In this document: positions 5,989 through 6,332 of the stretch, one piece after another
Layout: each line of letters begins with the position of its first letter
Numbering within the stretch: the first letter of the stretch is position 1
Source: an uncultured Clostridia bacterium
GTDB lineage: Bacteria; Bacillota; Clostridia; Oscillospirales; Ruminococcaceae
DNA length: 6,332 nucleotides
Direction: 5' to 3'
Assembly: GCA_947302065.1 (NCBI GenBank)
Contig: CAMYUO010000115.1
Location: 1-6,332, forward strand
Notes under the pieces: generated by a model
Told to the model about the DNA's origin: nothing
What the model saw: the letters and a program-made list of their open reading frames with translations, nothing else
The model's database searches: none
Position numbers and translations under genes: made by a program

Positions 5989-6210
5989 ATGAAGGTGTTA
6001 GCAAATTCATTTCACGGTTTATGGCGGTGATAGTTCTCGCGGTGGCGGCTATCTGCATAATCGTTGCTATCGTTGTATCGAACAACTCGCAAAAGATTCT
6101 TTCGACGGGCGCGGTGATTTTCGCGGTGGTGATACTTCACAACCTGCTGGGCTACCTGTTCGGATATCTTATCGGTTTGCTTTTCAGGTTCGACGCAAAG
6201 CGAAAGAAAG
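5989..6210 (+). pseudogene. Broken remnant of a bile acid:sodium symporter (BASS) family gene
   Basis: The best-placed start is ATG 5989 with AAGGCGG 10 nt before it, but its frame stops after 13 codons (MKVLANSFHGLWR). In another frame, from about 5997 to 6209, the translation is hydrophobic. Its block VVSNNSQKILSTGAVIFAVV followed by ILHNLLGYLFGY strongly resembles the internal BASS stretch that precedes the conserved GMQNSGLA region. That region itself is absent, as are the roughly 200 residues expected before this block. The only in-frame ATG (6021) has no ribosome binding site. One indel near codon 4 would give MKV-(L/F)-SKFISRFMAVIVLAVAA, which resembles a BASS N-terminus, so a frameshift plus an internal deletion is possible. 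Family recognition is from memory of BASS sequences. The alternative is an error in sequence or assembly. Confidence 0.55.
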
Positions 6211-6332
6211 CTGTTATTATAATTGCAGCTTCAATCGTTCTTGTTACATCAATTACTCTATTAACTGTTCTGTTTATCATTCCTGAATCAAAATATTCAA
6301 ACGCACAGCAGAAGTTGGATAACAATGAATAT
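6204..6332 (+). CDS. N-terminal fragment of an unrecognised membrane-anchored protein, fused in frame to the BASS remnant
   Basis: The frame of the symporter remnant continues without a stop into KKAVIIIAASIVLVTSITLL followed by TVLFIIP, one clear membrane segment after a short basic stretch. The hydrophilic sequence ESKYSNAQQKLDNNEY then runs off the right edge. A lysine-rich start, a single anchor and an N-A-x-x-x-L-D-N-x-x-Y pattern are like the beginning of clostridial membrane-anchored proteins with repeat (TPR-like) domains, but too little is visible to name it. Hand-counted G+C is about 30% for 6211-6332 against about 49% for 6021-6210, so this piece probably has a different origin. 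No start codon of its own is seen at the junction. Confidence 0.45.

Noticed and set aside
5840..6085. An 81-codon minus-strand open frame to the right of scrR
   Set aside because: It covers the rightward promoter and the BASS-like stretch in antisense, ends inside the scrR promoter region, and its protein has no recognisable features.

Overview
The window looks like part of a Gram-positive Clostridia genome, most likely Oscillospiraceae/Ruminococcus-like. This rests on strong purine-rich Shine-Dalgarno sites, sigma-A type promoters, a base composition near half G+C, and the style of the HPr and Enzyme I sequences. The genus is an inference; there is no rRNA or other marker gene here. Both ends cut through genes, so this may be a whole short contig.

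Almost everything (1 to about 5843) is one minus-strand sucrose phosphotransferase (PTS) locus. Reading in the direction of transcription, the order is scrR (LacI-family repressor, 5774-4782), scrA (sucrose PTS enzyme IIBCA, 4627-2717), scrB (GH32 sucrose-6-phosphate hydrolase, 2711-1383), scrK (PfkB-family fructokinase, 1390-422), ptsH (HPr, 400-140) and the first 36 codons of ptsI (Enzyme I, 109 to the window edge). The four gaps from scrA to ptsI are 5 nt, an 8-nt overlap, 21 nt and 30 nt, with no visible terminator, so scrA-scrB-scrK-ptsH-ptsI reads as one operon. The set is a complete sucrose route: EI and HPr pass phosphate to ScrA, which imports sucrose as sucrose-6-phosphate. ScrB splits this into glucose-6-phosphate and fructose, and ScrK makes fructose-6-phosphate.

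Regulation is unusually readable. Both scrR and scrA have a good promoter with a 17-bp spacer, and each is followed by a copy of the same 14-bp LacI-family operator (TGATATCGGTTKCA) at or just after the expected transcription start. This suggests that ScrR represses both itself and the operon. Translation starts for scrR and scrA are moved inward from the longest open frame because the Shine-Dalgarno sites and promoters demand it. scrB appears to use a TTG start.

The right end (5844-6332) is different. A plus-strand promoter and ribosome binding site lead into what seems to be a broken piece of a bile acid:sodium symporter (BASS) family gene. The frame then runs, with a sharp fall in G+C (about 49% to 30% by hand count), into an unrelated membrane-anchored N-terminus that leaves the window. 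It is either a genomic deletion/recombination scar or an assembly chimera.

I did not find an undescribed system. The points most worth a second look are the general PTS genes embedded in a sugar-specific operon, the altered regulatory-serine region of HPr, and the hybrid ORF at the right edge.
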